DNA from: Amarolinea aalborgensis | GTDB lineage: Bacteria; Chloroflexota; Anaerolineae; SSC4; Amarolineaceae | Reading direction: 5' to 3' | Assembly: GCF_900491745.1 (NCBI RefSeq) | Contig: NZ_UETR01000027.1 | Span: forward strand, 1-39,579 | Length of the DNA: 39,579 nt | Part shown: piece after piece, positions 15,816-24,318 of the stretch | How the letters are laid out: every line of letters starts with the position of its first letter | How positions within the stretch are numbered: position 1 is the first letter of the stretch | Program-made: the position numbers and the translations under genes | The notes under the pieces: generated by a model | Database searches by the model: none | Told to the model about the DNA's origin: nothing | What the model saw: the letters and a program-made list of their open reading frames with translations, nothing else

Positions 15816-15921
15816 CCACCGCGTAGCCCGATCCGTTCACGGTCGGGCGGCGTTCGTTGCGCACACGCCCTCCGGCCACCTTAGTAGTTCCAAATGTGGC
15901 CTGGTTTTTGACCACAGAGAT

Positions 15922-16003
15922 CACAAAGAACGCAAAGAAGATGTCAATTTGCGTCTGATCTGCTTTTCTTTGTGTTCACCCACCCCCGCGTATGTTCTTT
16001 GCG
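15922..16003. repeat. Complementary AAAGAA/TTCTTT short repeats
   Basis: CACAAAGAA (15922-15930) is complementary to 15966-15974, and CGCAAAGAA (15931-15939) to 15995-16003. The pairs cross, so both cannot form one simple hairpin. Confidence 0.5.
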
Positions 16004-16050
16004 GTTGGATGTGTGCTGCATTTGGAATTCCTACGGCCACTTCTCACGCT

Positions 16051-16079
16051 TTGCGGTTCATGGCGGATTGGGGTAGAAT
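16051..16079 (+). promoter_or_regulatory. Promoter of the M61 peptidase operon
   Basis: TTGCGG (16051-16056) and TAGAAT (16074-16079) are 17 bp apart. The -10 is good and the -35 is partial. The leader would be about 100 nt. Confidence 0.6.
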
Positions 16080-16184
16080 GGACGCCATGCTGTGCACGCC
16101 CAATCTCGCTGATCGAATGCACGGCGCCGGCTTCTGCTTGAGGCCATCATCCCACTCGACCAAACCCGACGAGACGTACACATC

Positions 16185-18011
16185 ATGCTCCTAACCTATG
16201 AGCTTGCGATGCCATCCCCTGTGACCCATCTCTTTCATGTCCGCTTGACCGTAACCGGCCTTGACCAGGCGACGGTCGAGTTTGCCATGCCTACGTGGAC
16301 GCCTGGCTCCTACCTGGTGCGCGAGTACGCGCGCCATGTGCAGGGTTTTGCCGCCGCGGATGGCGCCGGCCAGGGACGACCGTGGCGCAAGATCAACAAA
16401 AACCAGTGGTCAGTAGAAACCGCCGGCGCAGACCGCGTCGCCATCAGCTACCAGGTGTACGCCGGTGAGCTGTCGGTGCGCACCAGCCACCTGGACAGCA
16501 CGCACGGCTATTTCAACGGCGCGACGGTTTTCATGCGCGTGAACGGCGCCGACCACCTGCCGTGCGAGCTGGTCATTGCGCCCTATCCTGGCTGGCGCAT
16601 TGACACGCCACTGCCCGCCGTGCCTGGCGCGGCCGATCACCGCTTCCGCGCGGAGAATTTCGACCACCTGATTGATTGCCCCACGGAGATCGGCGCTCAT
16701 CAAGTGGTTGAATTCGAAGCGCTGGGCAAACCGCATCGCCTCGCGTTCTACGGCCACGGCAACGAAGACTTGGCGCGCCTGGCGGCCGATACGCAGAAAA
16801 TCGTGGAGACGGCCGGGGCTATCTTCGGCGGCTTGCCGTATGACGATTACCTGTTCATCATTCATGCCGCGGAACAGCGCCGCGGCGGGCTGGAACATCG
16901 CAATTCCAGCAGCAACGGCGTGGTGCGCTGGAGTTTTGGGGATGACAAAGAGTATCGCCAGCAGGTCTTGGCGCTGTTGGCGCACGAATTTTTCCACACC
17001 TGGAACGTCAAACGCATCATGCCTTCCGTTTTCACGCGCTTTGACTATGATCGAGAAGTTTACACCAGGCTCCTGTGGGTCATGGAGGGTTGGACATCCT
17101 ATTTCGAGCTGCTCATCCTGCGTCGCGCCGGCCTGTGGACAGCCAGCGCCGTGCTGGAAGAGACGGCCAAGCGCATCTTGCACTTGCAGCAGACGCCTGG
17201 CCGCCGCCTACAGAGCGTCGAGATGGCGAGCTTCGACGCCTGGATCAAGTTCTACCGTCCGGACGAAAACACGCAGAACACGTCCATTTCGTATTACAAC
17301 AAGGGCGCGCTGCTGGGCATGCTGCTTGATCTCCATGTGCGCCAGCACAGCGACGGTCAGTGCAGCCTGGATGAGGTGATGCGCCATCTGTGGCAAGACT
17401 ATGCGCTGGCCGGCCGCGGCCTGCCTGAAACCGAATTTCAGGCCGTCGTCGAGGCGGCGGCCGGTTACTCCCTGGCTGACTTCTTCGAGCGTTACGTGCG
17501 CGGAACGGACGAACTGCCGTTTGACGACTTCCTGGCCTACGCCGGGTTAGAGCTGCGCTTCGGTTATCAGAACGCCAGGCCCGACCAGGCGGATGACGAC
17601 GCCCCGGCGCCCAAAGCGGGCCTGGGCCTGCGCGTGGAGCAGAAAGAGGGACGCGCGCTGATTGGCGCGGTGTTTGCGGATGACGCCTGCGCGAATGCAG
17701 ACGTGGCGCCCGGCGACGAACTGCTGGCCCTGGATGGCCTGCGCGTGACCGCATCATCTCTGAACCGGCGCCTGGATGACTACCACCCCGGCGACCAGGT
17801 GACGTTGACCTTGTTCCGCCGCGATGAACTGCGACAGGCAGCGGTTGTCTTGGGGACGCGGCCGTTCAACCGCTTACAGGTGCGGCCGGCCGCCGCGGCC
17901 ACGGATGCACAAAAAGCGCTGTTCAGCCAATGGCTGAATGATTCTTTCCCCGCGGCGGATTTTTCGGTCGCGGGCGAAATCGAACTAGAAGCCGAGAAAG
18001 CAAAAACCTGA
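16185..18011 (+). CDS. M61-family metallopeptidase with PDZ domain
   Basis: The 608 residues match the usual length of M61 glycyl-aminopeptidase-like enzymes. An N-terminal beta domain (about 1-165) is followed by a thermolysin-like catalytic domain with the zinc motif HEFFH (His267, Glu268, His271, inside HEFFHTWNVKRI) and the third ligand Glu301 in VMEGWTSYFE. A PDZ domain follows (about 480-560; GAVFADDACANADVAPGDEL, then GLRV). Family members remove N-terminal Gly or Ala from peptides. All zinc ligands are present. There is no signal peptide, so a cytoplasmic location is likely. It leads a six-gene operon whose next gene starts 11 bp downstream. Confidence 0.92.
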   Translation: MLLTYELAMPSPVTHLFHVRLTVTGLDQATVEFAMPTWTPGSYLVREYARHVQGFAAADGAGQGRPWRKINKNQWSVETAGADRVAISYQVYAGELSVRTSHLDSTHGYFNGATVFMRVNGADHLPCELVIAPYPGWRIDTPLPAVPGAADHRFRAENFDHLIDCPTEIGAHQVVEFEALGKPHRLAFYGHGNEDLARLAADTQKIVETAGAIFGGLPYDDYLFIIHAAEQRRGGLEHRNSSSNGVVRWSFGDDKEYRQQVLALLAHEFFHTWNVKRIMPSVFTRFDYDREVYTRLLWVMEGWTSYFELLILRRAGLWTASAVLEETAKRILHLQQTPGRRLQSVEMASFDAWIKFYRPDENTQNTSISYYNKGALLGMLLDLHVRQHSDGQCSLDEVMRHLWQDYALAGRGLPETEFQAVVEAAAGYSLADFFERYVRGTDELPFDDFLAYAGLELRFGYQNARPDQADDDAPAPKAGLGLRVEQKEGRALIGAVFADDACANADVAPGDELLALDGLRVTASSLNRRLDDYHPGDQVTLTLFRRDELRQAAVVLGTRPFNRLQVRPAAAATDAQKALFSQWLNDSFPAADFSVAGEIELEAEKAKT

Positions 18012-18022
18012 GCCACAGTCCT

Positions 18023-18652
18023 ATGTCATCTGAACTCACCACCCTCTGGCTGCTGCGCCATGCACAGTCTGAGTGGAACCACGAAGGGCGCTGGCAAGGG
18101 CAGGCCGACACCCCGCTGAGCGACCTGGGCCGCCAACAGGCGCACCGCGTCGGCAAACGGCTGCGCCGTTATCCCATTATGCAGATCATCAGCAGCGATG
18201 CGCAGCGGGCAATGGAAACGGCGCGGGTTGTCGGTTCCTATTTGCAGCTGGCGCCCGCGTTGCATCCTGGCCTGCGCGAGTCGGACATCGGCGTGTGGGC
18301 CGGGCTGACCACGCCTGAGATCAAGGCCCGTTTTCCAGAAGAATGGGCGGCCATGAACGCACGCGCGGATGTGCGCCGCGGCGGCGGTGAAACGTACAGC
18401 GAGCTGCGCGCCCGCACCCTGGCCGTGGCGCAGGAGGTGGCGGCGCGCTATCACGGACAGAACATCCTGCTCGTATCGCACGGAGCGTCCATACGCGCGT
18501 TGATTTCGGCTGCGCTGGGGCTGGATCTGTTCACCATGCACAACCTGTGGATCGGCGGAAACACCGCGCTCAGCCGCGTGCGCTTTCGCGAAGGACACTT
18601 CTATCTCGATCTGCATAACGACACGGCGCACCTGGAAGAAGGGGAGGCGTAG
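18023..18652 (+). CDS. Histidine phosphatase (phosphoglycerate mutase-like)
   Basis: The 209-residue cytoplasmic protein has the RHG-type catalytic motif (LLRHAQSEWN; His13 is the phosphorylated residue), DAQRAMETA for phosphate binding, the acidic donor region LRESDIGVW, and the second catalytic His in LLVSHGASIRAL. This places it in histidine phosphatase branch 1, whose members include cofactor-dependent phosphoglycerate mutase and broad phosphatases such as CobC and PhoE types. It is shorter than true phosphoglycerate mutase, so a phosphatase role is more likely. The substrate is open. It begins 11 bp after the M61 gene and ends 9 bp before the next. Confidence 0.9.
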   Translation: MSSELTTLWLLRHAQSEWNHEGRWQGQADTPLSDLGRQQAHRVGKRLRRYPIMQIISSDAQRAMETARVVGSYLQLAPALHPGLRESDIGVWAGLTTPEIKARFPEEWAAMNARADVRRGGGETYSELRARTLAVAQEVAARYHGQNILLVSHGASIRALISAALGLDLFTMHNLWIGGNTALSRVRFREGHFYLDLHNDTAHLEEGEA

Positions 18653-18661
18653 GGATCGGGG

Positions 18662-18961
18662 ATGGCTGTCCTGCTCATCGTCATCGCCAGTGCGCTGATC
18701 CTCCTCGGCGTGGCGTATCCGCTGCTGGCGCTGGTGCGCATCAACCGCTTGCTCAACGACAAGGCGCATCGTCCGTCGTCGCGCCAACTGGCAACCCACC
18801 TGCTGCTGACGGCCGCGCTGCCGGTCAGCGCGATCTTGGGCGGCGTCGGCCTGCTGACGCCGCGGCTGTGGCAAAACGCCGTCTTCAGCGGCTTGGTCGT
18901 CGCCGTGACCGTCATCGCGGCCGGTTGTATTGTCCTGCTCTCGATCCGCCGCCGGGAATAA
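18662..18961 (+). CDS. Small three-helix membrane protein
   Basis: The 99-residue protein has three hydrophobic stretches: about 2-24 (LLIVIASALILLGVAYPLLA), about 46-65 (HLLLTAALPVSAILGGVGLL) and about 73-94 (VFSGLVVAVTVIAAGCIVLL). It has a short basic loop with NDKAHRPSSR and a basic C-terminal RRRE. I recognise no family. The tight 9-bp spacing and G-rich leader (GGGATCGGGG) before the ATG support it as a real gene in the operon. Confidence 0.7.
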   Translation: MAVLLIVIASALILLGVAYPLLALVRINRLLNDKAHRPSSRQLATHLLLTAALPVSAILGGVGLLTPRLWQNAVFSGLVVAVTVIAAGCIVLLSIRRRE

Positions 18962-19024
18962 CGACGCACGCGGGATGCGCGGCGCTGGCCCTTGTTTGAC
19001 TGCCCCCAGCCTGGTAATGCAAAC

Positions 19025-19927
19025 ATGCTCGACCTGGATGCGACACCCTTACAAGAGAGCGACCTGCCCGCGGTCGTGACCCTGGTCAACGAAGCGCTGA
19101 CCCAGGCGCCTTTCAGCGCGCCGGTCACGGTCGAGTCGTTTCGACGGCTCGGCTTATTGAATGAGCAAGGCACGCTGTACGGAGTGGCCCTGCAAAACGA
19201 CCCGGCCGGTTGGCTGGTCATGCGCAATCGCGACGCCGTGATTGGGTTTGTCCATGCCTGCACGGGTCGCCTAACCGCCACGACGACGCCGGCCGGTTTC
19301 ATCCGCTTCCTGGTCTTTCCGCCTGGCCGGGTGGATGTGGGCGCGGCGCTGCTGGCCGCGGCGGAGAAATTCCTGCGTGCAGCCGGCGCGCGCACCCTAT
19401 ACGCCTGGCATCCGCAGGCCGGCTATCCGTTCTACCATGCCGGCGTCGGCATCTCCAACGGACAAGATTTCTACGGATTGAGCGCGCTCAGCGAAGCCGG
19501 CTACCTGCTCACCGCGCGCGTGCTGAGCTACCAGTGCGTTTTGGGCCAACCGATGCCTGAATACACGCCGGCCATTCGCCTGCGCTGCGTCATGCAGCAG
19601 GCCGCGGGCAAGCCCTGGTCGCTGACGGCGTTTCTCCCCGGTGAACCGAAATGGTGCGCGACCGTACGACTGGCCGCGCTGCCTGCGTCGCTGGCCGTCG
19701 AAGGCAAGCCGCGCGCGTATCTGCTGGAGGCCACCGTGCAAGAAGATCTGCAGCGACAGGGGATCGGCCGCTGGCTTCTCCAGCGCACGTGCAACGAATT
19801 CAGCGCGCGCGGCTGCGCGGCCATCATCGCGCATGCGACTCATCAACAAGCGGCTGCGCAGAGCGTTTTGCTCCAGGCAGGCTTCGAGGAATTGTCCTTT
19901 CGAGGCTACACCTTCGAGCGGCAATGA
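19025..19927 (+). CDS. GNAT acetyltransferase, two-domain
   Basis: The 300-residue protein carries two GNAT-like halves. The C-terminal half has the clear acetyl-CoA loop (QRQGIGRWLL within YLLEATVQEDLQRQGIGR) followed by AGFEELSFRGYTF. The N-terminal half (about 1-165) has a weaker version: AVIGFVHACTG, then VDVGAALLAAAEKFLRAAGA. This tandem architecture is seen in mycothiol-synthase-like and other GNATs, but the substrate here is unknown. ATG 19025 is preferred over TTG 18992, which lacks a ribosome site. It is separated by 63 bp from the small membrane gene and 15 bp from the ABC ATPase gene. Confidence 0.82.
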   Translation: MLDLDATPLQESDLPAVVTLVNEALTQAPFSAPVTVESFRRLGLLNEQGTLYGVALQNDPAGWLVMRNRDAVIGFVHACTGRLTATTTPAGFIRFLVFPPGRVDVGAALLAAAEKFLRAAGARTLYAWHPQAGYPFYHAGVGISNGQDFYGLSALSEAGYLLTARVLSYQCVLGQPMPEYTPAIRLRCVMQQAAGKPWSLTAFLPGEPKWCATVRLAALPASLAVEGKPRAYLLEATVQEDLQRQGIGRWLLQRTCNEFSARGCAAIIAHATHQQAAAQSVLLQAGFEELSFRGYTFERQ

Positions 19928-19942
19928 ACCGGGTAGGCAACA

Positions 19943-20941
<999 letters not shown>

Positions 20942-21010
20942 GCGATCCTGGCGGGCCTCGGTTAACCGAAAACGAAATCCGTATCATATCAATGCGTGAG
21001 GCTGACAAAC

Positions 21011-21316
21011 ATGAGCAACGTTTATTCTTCCGAAACCTTTGACGAACGGGATGAATACCCCCAGATCACGCAGGCTGACCTGGATCGGGCCACATTCCGC
21101 GTCGGCCTCAAGCCTGCGCCGCGCAAGCGACGCGTGACGATCTTGTTGGATACTGGACTCGTGGAGTACTTCAAGGCGCAAGCCGGCGAGCGGGGCTATC
21201 AGACCCTGATCAACGACGCCCTCCGGCAGTTCATGGAGCAGAACACCCTGGAAGAAGCGCTGCGCCGCATCATCCGCGAGGAGCTGCACCGTGAGGATGC
21301 GTCGGTGGGCGCGTGA
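21011..21316 (+). CDS. BrnA-like antitoxin / DNA-binding protein, unpaired
   Basis: The 101-residue protein has an acidic N-terminus (SETFDERDEYPQ) and the BrnA-type core: LTPAPRK-like KPAPRKRRVTILLDTGLVEY, then AGERGYQTLINDALRQFM. BrnA proteins form a ribbon-helix-helix-like fold, bind DNA and neutralise the BrnT ribonuclease toxin. BrnT normally precedes BrnA, but upstream here is only the ABC ATPase, with 69 bp between. It is therefore an orphan antitoxin or a repurposed regulator. ATG 21011 is supported by GAGG 9 nt upstream. Its 3' end is 18 bp from the convergent RecQ-like gene. Confidence 0.75.
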   Translation: MSNVYSSETFDERDEYPQITQADLDRATFRVGLKPAPRKRRVTILLDTGLVEYFKAQAGERGYQTLINDALRQFMEQNTLEEALRRIIREELHREDASVGA

Positions 21317-21334
21317 AGGTTGGCCGCGGGCCGA

Positions 21335-22801
21335 TCAATGCAGCGCGCGGGCGACCCACGCGACGGCGTTGGCCGGGGTGACGCGGCTGCACGCGTCGCA
21401 GCAGACAGGGGCGGGCGCGATACGCTGCGGCTCTTCGAAGACCCAGGCCAGCACCCGCCGCGCCGCGGAGACCGGCGCGGCCGGCGGCGCCGCGTCCTGC
21501 CGGAAGTAGGCCAGCAGTCCGCGGCGAAAACAGCGCGCCCGCGCCGTCGCCAGGCTGTGCATATCCTCGATCGCTTCCTGCTTGATCTGCAGCGCCTGGG
21601 CGGCAGCCTCTGCATCCAGCCCGGCCTGTTCCACAGTTTTCTCCGCCATGAAGCGCAGCAGACCGGTCTCGCGTGGGCGTGTGAAGAGCACAGCCACGGC
21701 CGGCTTGCCGTCGCGGCCGGCGCGGCCAAACTCCTGCACGTAGTCTTCCACGGAAGCCGGATGCTGCCAATGCACGACCAGCCGCACATCGGGCACATCC
21801 AGTCCCAGGCCAAAGGCGTTAGTGCAGATGACGGCCCGCGCCGGGGGCTGCTCGCGGCCCATGAAGCGCGCCAGCAGGCGCTCACGTTCCTGCGTGCTGC
21901 CCATGCGCGCATGATAGAAAGGGAGGTCCATGCCAGCCGCATGCAAGCCGGCTTGCACGAGCTGACCAATCTTGAGCGTTGGCACGAAAATCATGGCGCG
22001 GCCGGCGCGCGCTTGACGCAGCAGTTCGGCCAGCATGCGCAAACGGGCTTCATCCTCTGCCAGCGGCAGGCGCAGCAAGGCAATGTTGGGCCGATCCACG
22101 CCAGTCACCACGACGCGTGCGTGGGGCACACCGAGCGAAGCGAGGATGCGCCGCTGTGCTTTGGCCCCGGCGGTCGCGGTGAAGGCCAGCACGGGCGGCG
22201 CGCCCAGCCGCTGCCGCACCTCGCCCAAGCGGCTGTACGCCGGCCGAAAATCGCGCCCCCAGCGGTCAATGCAGTGCGCCTCGTCCACGACCAGGAACGC
22301 GGGATGACCGCCCAGCGCCTGGGCAACCTCGCGCGACCCCACCAGCGCCTCATCAAACCGCTCGGGCGTGGCGAAAAAGAACTTGACCTGTTGGTCACGC
22401 AGCGCCTGGTAACGCTGGCGCTTATCGGCCGGCGAGAGGTCGCTGTTGATAAAAGTCGCCGGTATCTGACGCCGCGCCAGGTCGGCGACCTGCTCGCTCA
22501 TCAACGCCTTGAGGGGCGAGATGACATAGGCGGCGCCTGGGGTCAACAGGGCGGGCAGTTGGAAGCAGAGCGTTTTGCCGGAGCCGGTGGGGCTGACCAG
22601 GAGGACCGATTCACCGCGCAGCGCGGCCAGGATAACCTCAAGCTGACCCTCGCGCAGCGAGCGCACGCCCAGGCGGCGCATGGCCCAGCCGAGGTAGCGC
22701 GTCACGGCCGGAACCTCGCGACGAACGTCGAGCCAGTGCGCCATGCGCACGGCCATGCGTTCGAGGATGGGCAGCGGCGGGGCTGCAGAGCCTGCGTTCA
22801 T
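21335..22801 (-). CDS. RecQ-like ATP-dependent DNA helicase, short form
   Basis: The 488 residues hold two RecA-like helicase domains. Motifs are GxGKT (SPTGSGKTLCFQ), DEAH (VVDEAHCIDRWGRDFRP, with the RecQ aromatic loop after it), motif III AFTATAG, and motif VI EFGRAGRDG. A C-terminal zinc-binding subdomain follows, with CFRRGLLAYF and CCDAC. It lacks the winged-helix RQC and HRDC domains of full RecQ. It should unwind DNA from a 3' single-stranded end in repair or recombination, perhaps with altered substrate choice. The alpha/beta hydrolase gene lies 88 bp upstream on the same strand. The ATG has no strong ribosome site. Confidence 0.88.
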   Translation of the reverse strand: MNAGSAAPPLPILERMAVRMAHWLDVRREVPAVTRYLGWAMRRLGVRSLREGQLEVILAALRGESVLLVSPTGSGKTLCFQLPALLTPGAAYVISPLKALMSEQVADLARRQIPATFINSDLSPADKRQRYQALRDQQVKFFFATPERFDEALVGSREVAQALGGHPAFLVVDEAHCIDRWGRDFRPAYSRLGEVRQRLGAPPVLAFTATAGAKAQRRILASLGVPHARVVVTGVDRPNIALLRLPLAEDEARLRMLAELLRQARAGRAMIFVPTLKIGQLVQAGLHAAGMDLPFYHARMGSTQERERLLARFMGREQPPARAVICTNAFGLGLDVPDVRLVVHWQHPASVEDYVQEFGRAGRDGKPAVAVLFTRPRETGLLRFMAEKTVEQAGLDAEAAAQALQIKQEAIEDMHSLATARARCFRRGLLAYFRQDAAPPAAPVSAARRVLAWVFEEPQRIAPAPVCCDACSRVTPANAVAWVARALH

Positions 22802-22889
22802 CCGGGCAGACGACGCGAAAAACAGGCGTTAGCGAGCAAGCTCAACACAGCGCCCTCGCATTGCAAGACTGTCCCCGCCGCCCTCTGCC

Positions 22890-23975
22890 CTACTCACGCG
22901 GCACGCGCAGCATCGCCGGCGGCAGCGGCACATAGTTCTTGACGTATTCATCGAAAAAGGCCAAAGAACGCTGCATCGCCACGCGGAAGTTGGCGGAGAT
23001 ATTGTGATTATCGCCGGCGTACTGGTAAAAAGCGCTCGGCACCCCGGCCTCCTGCAAGGCCGCGTAGAGGCTGGCGGAGAATTCCAGCGGCACCGATTCG
23101 TCCTGGGTGCCGTGATGGAGCTGAATGGGACCGGACGCATCGGCCACGTAGTTGATGGGCGAAATCGAATTCCAGAACGCGGCGTTCTGCTGCGGCGTGC
23201 CGTAGCGTTCGATCAAATCCTGGCGCCAACGCCGGGCGCGCTGCGGCACGGTCACGGGCACCGGCCGCCGCCAGTTGTACATCATGTCTTCGTAGGAAGC
23301 CACTACGCCGCCCCAGATCACGCCCGCGCGGATGTCGTCTGTGGTGACTATGGCGCGCAGGGTGATGTGCCCGCCCATCGAATGACCCCACATACCGATG
23401 CGTTCTCGGTCAACGCCAGGATAACGCTTGAGCGAGCTCACCGCGTTGAGCACATCCACGGTGTAATCGGGCGTGCCGTAGCCGCCCGTTGCCACACCTT
23501 CTGAGCTGCCGTGGCCGCGGTAGTCGGGCCGAAAGACGATATAGCCCGCGCGGGCGAAATAGTCCACATAGGCCACATAGCGTTCGGTGGTGCGATACTG
23601 CTCTGGAGGAATGTATCCATGATTGAAGACAATCACCGGCCAGCCGCTGGCGGGCCGTGCGCCGCGCGGAATCGTCAGCAGCGCATAGATTTTCAGCCCT
23701 TCGGAGCGGTACGACGCGACGTAGCGGTTGTAGTTGCTGCCCGCGGCCAACGTCTGTTCGATCGTGATCTCGCTGCCGGGGTAGCGCCGATCGCGCATCA
23801 CCTCGATCATGAGGGGATGGCGCTGCGCAGGCGCTGACAGGGCGTCGCCAACCGGCAGCCGTTCGCCTGGCGCCAATGCCGCAGCGTTGGCGGCTTGCGC
23901 CCAGGACGGCGCGGCCAGCAGCAGCAGCAGAATGAACGCTGTCAGTTTTTTATGTAAAATCGTCGCTCTCGACAT
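22890..23975 (-). CDS. Secreted alpha/beta hydrolase (S9/dienelactone-type)
   Basis: The 361-residue protein starts with a signal peptide (basic HKK, hydrophobic LTAFILLLLLAAPSWAQA, likely cut near residue 28). The hydrolase fold follows, with oxyanion region FNHGY, nucleophile GHSMGGH, the acidic residue in GTQDESVP, and the catalytic His in GDNHNIS. This is a complete triad. It resembles prolyl-oligopeptidase-like peptidases or carboxylesterases acting outside the cytoplasm; substrate is not assignable. GGAG lies 7 nt before the ATG. It is read divergently from gdh across a 343-bp gap. Confidence 0.88.
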   Translation of the reverse strand: MSRATILHKKLTAFILLLLLAAPSWAQAANAAALAPGERLPVGDALSAPAQRHPLMIEVMRDRRYPGSEITIEQTLAAGSNYNRYVASYRSEGLKIYALLTIPRGARPASGWPVIVFNHGYIPPEQYRTTERYVAYVDYFARAGYIVFRPDYRGHGSSEGVATGGYGTPDYTVDVLNAVSSLKRYPGVDRERIGMWGHSMGGHITLRAIVTTDDIRAGVIWGGVVASYEDMMYNWRRPVPVTVPQRARRWRQDLIERYGTPQQNAAFWNSISPINYVADASGPIQLHHGTQDESVPLEFSASLYAALQEAGVPSAFYQYAGDNHNISANFRVAMQRSLAFFDEYVKNYVPLPPAMLRVPRE

Positions 23976-24037
23976 TCAATGACTCCAACTTGTGTGTTTC
24001 GTTTTCCATCCGCTGAGCGCACAACCGGCGATGAAAC

Positions 24038-24101
24038 GCCTTCGACAAGTCGAAGGCCCAACAGCGCTGGCAGCGCCAAGAGCGCCGAACCTGTTCGGCG
24101 C
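24038..24101. repeat. Three consecutive perfect hairpins
   Basis: GCCTTCGAC/GTCGAAGGC (24038-24057, 2-nt spacer), GCGCT/AGCGC (24064-24076) and GCGCCGAAC/GTTCGGCGC (24082-24101, 2-nt spacer) stand in a row between the divergent hydrolase and gdh genes. No T-tract follows any of them. Confidence 0.8.
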
Positions 24102-24106
24102 ACCCA

Positions 24107-24155
24107 GGTCGAACGGCGGCGGGTTGATCCCCCGGTCGGACGGCGGCAGATTGAT
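24107..24155 (+). repeat. 22-bp direct repeat pair
   Basis: Two 22-bp units (24107-24128 and 24134-24155) match at 19 of 22 positions with a 27-bp period, starting GGTCGAACGG and GGTCGGACGG. They lie about 50 bp upstream of the gdh promoter and could be an operator, although no regulator is known. Confidence 0.7.
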
Positions 24156-24203
24156 TCTAGTGTTTCGTCTATTGCCTTGAAGAATCTGTGAACTACCTTC
24201 CGT

Positions 24204-24232
24204 TTGACGACTATCCATCTCTGGATTAGAAT
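24204..24232 (+). promoter_or_regulatory. Promoter of glutamate dehydrogenase
   Basis: TTGACG (24204-24209) and TAGAAT (24227-24232) have a 17-bp spacer. Transcription would start near 24239, leaving an 80-nt leader. Confidence 0.8.
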
Positions 24233-24318
24233 CAATTGTGGAAACATGCTATCAGTGTTGATAAGCTTACATGCGCTATGTCGTATGCGAAGATCTCAAT
24301 GTAGAGGAGAAATTGACC

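Larger units (their letters stand above)
15591..16184. other. Gene-free divergent region with repeats and a promoter
   Basis: The 594-bp gap between divergent operons holds no convincing gene. It contains one copy of the long dispersed repeat (15643-15815), a hairpin (GCCCGA at 15826-15831 with TCGGGC at 15843-15848), and short A/T-rich words repeated in both orientations (CACAAAGAA, CGCAAAGAA and their complements, 15922-16003). It also holds the M61 promoter (16051-16079). Short frames here have no ribosome sites or recognisable products. Confidence 0.7.

Noticed and set aside
15457..15924. Minus-strand frame across the repeat region upstream of the third membrane protein
   Set aside because: It overlaps the dispersed repeat and the true gene start and shows no conserved motif.
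20942..21010. BrnT toxin gene before the BrnA-like gene
   Set aside because: Only 69 bp separate it from the ABC ATPase stop, too short for a BrnT frame.
21320..22942. Long plus-strand open frame opposite the RecQ-like helicase
   Set aside because: It is antisense to a gene with intact helicase motifs, has no recognisable domain and is expected in GC-rich coding DNA.
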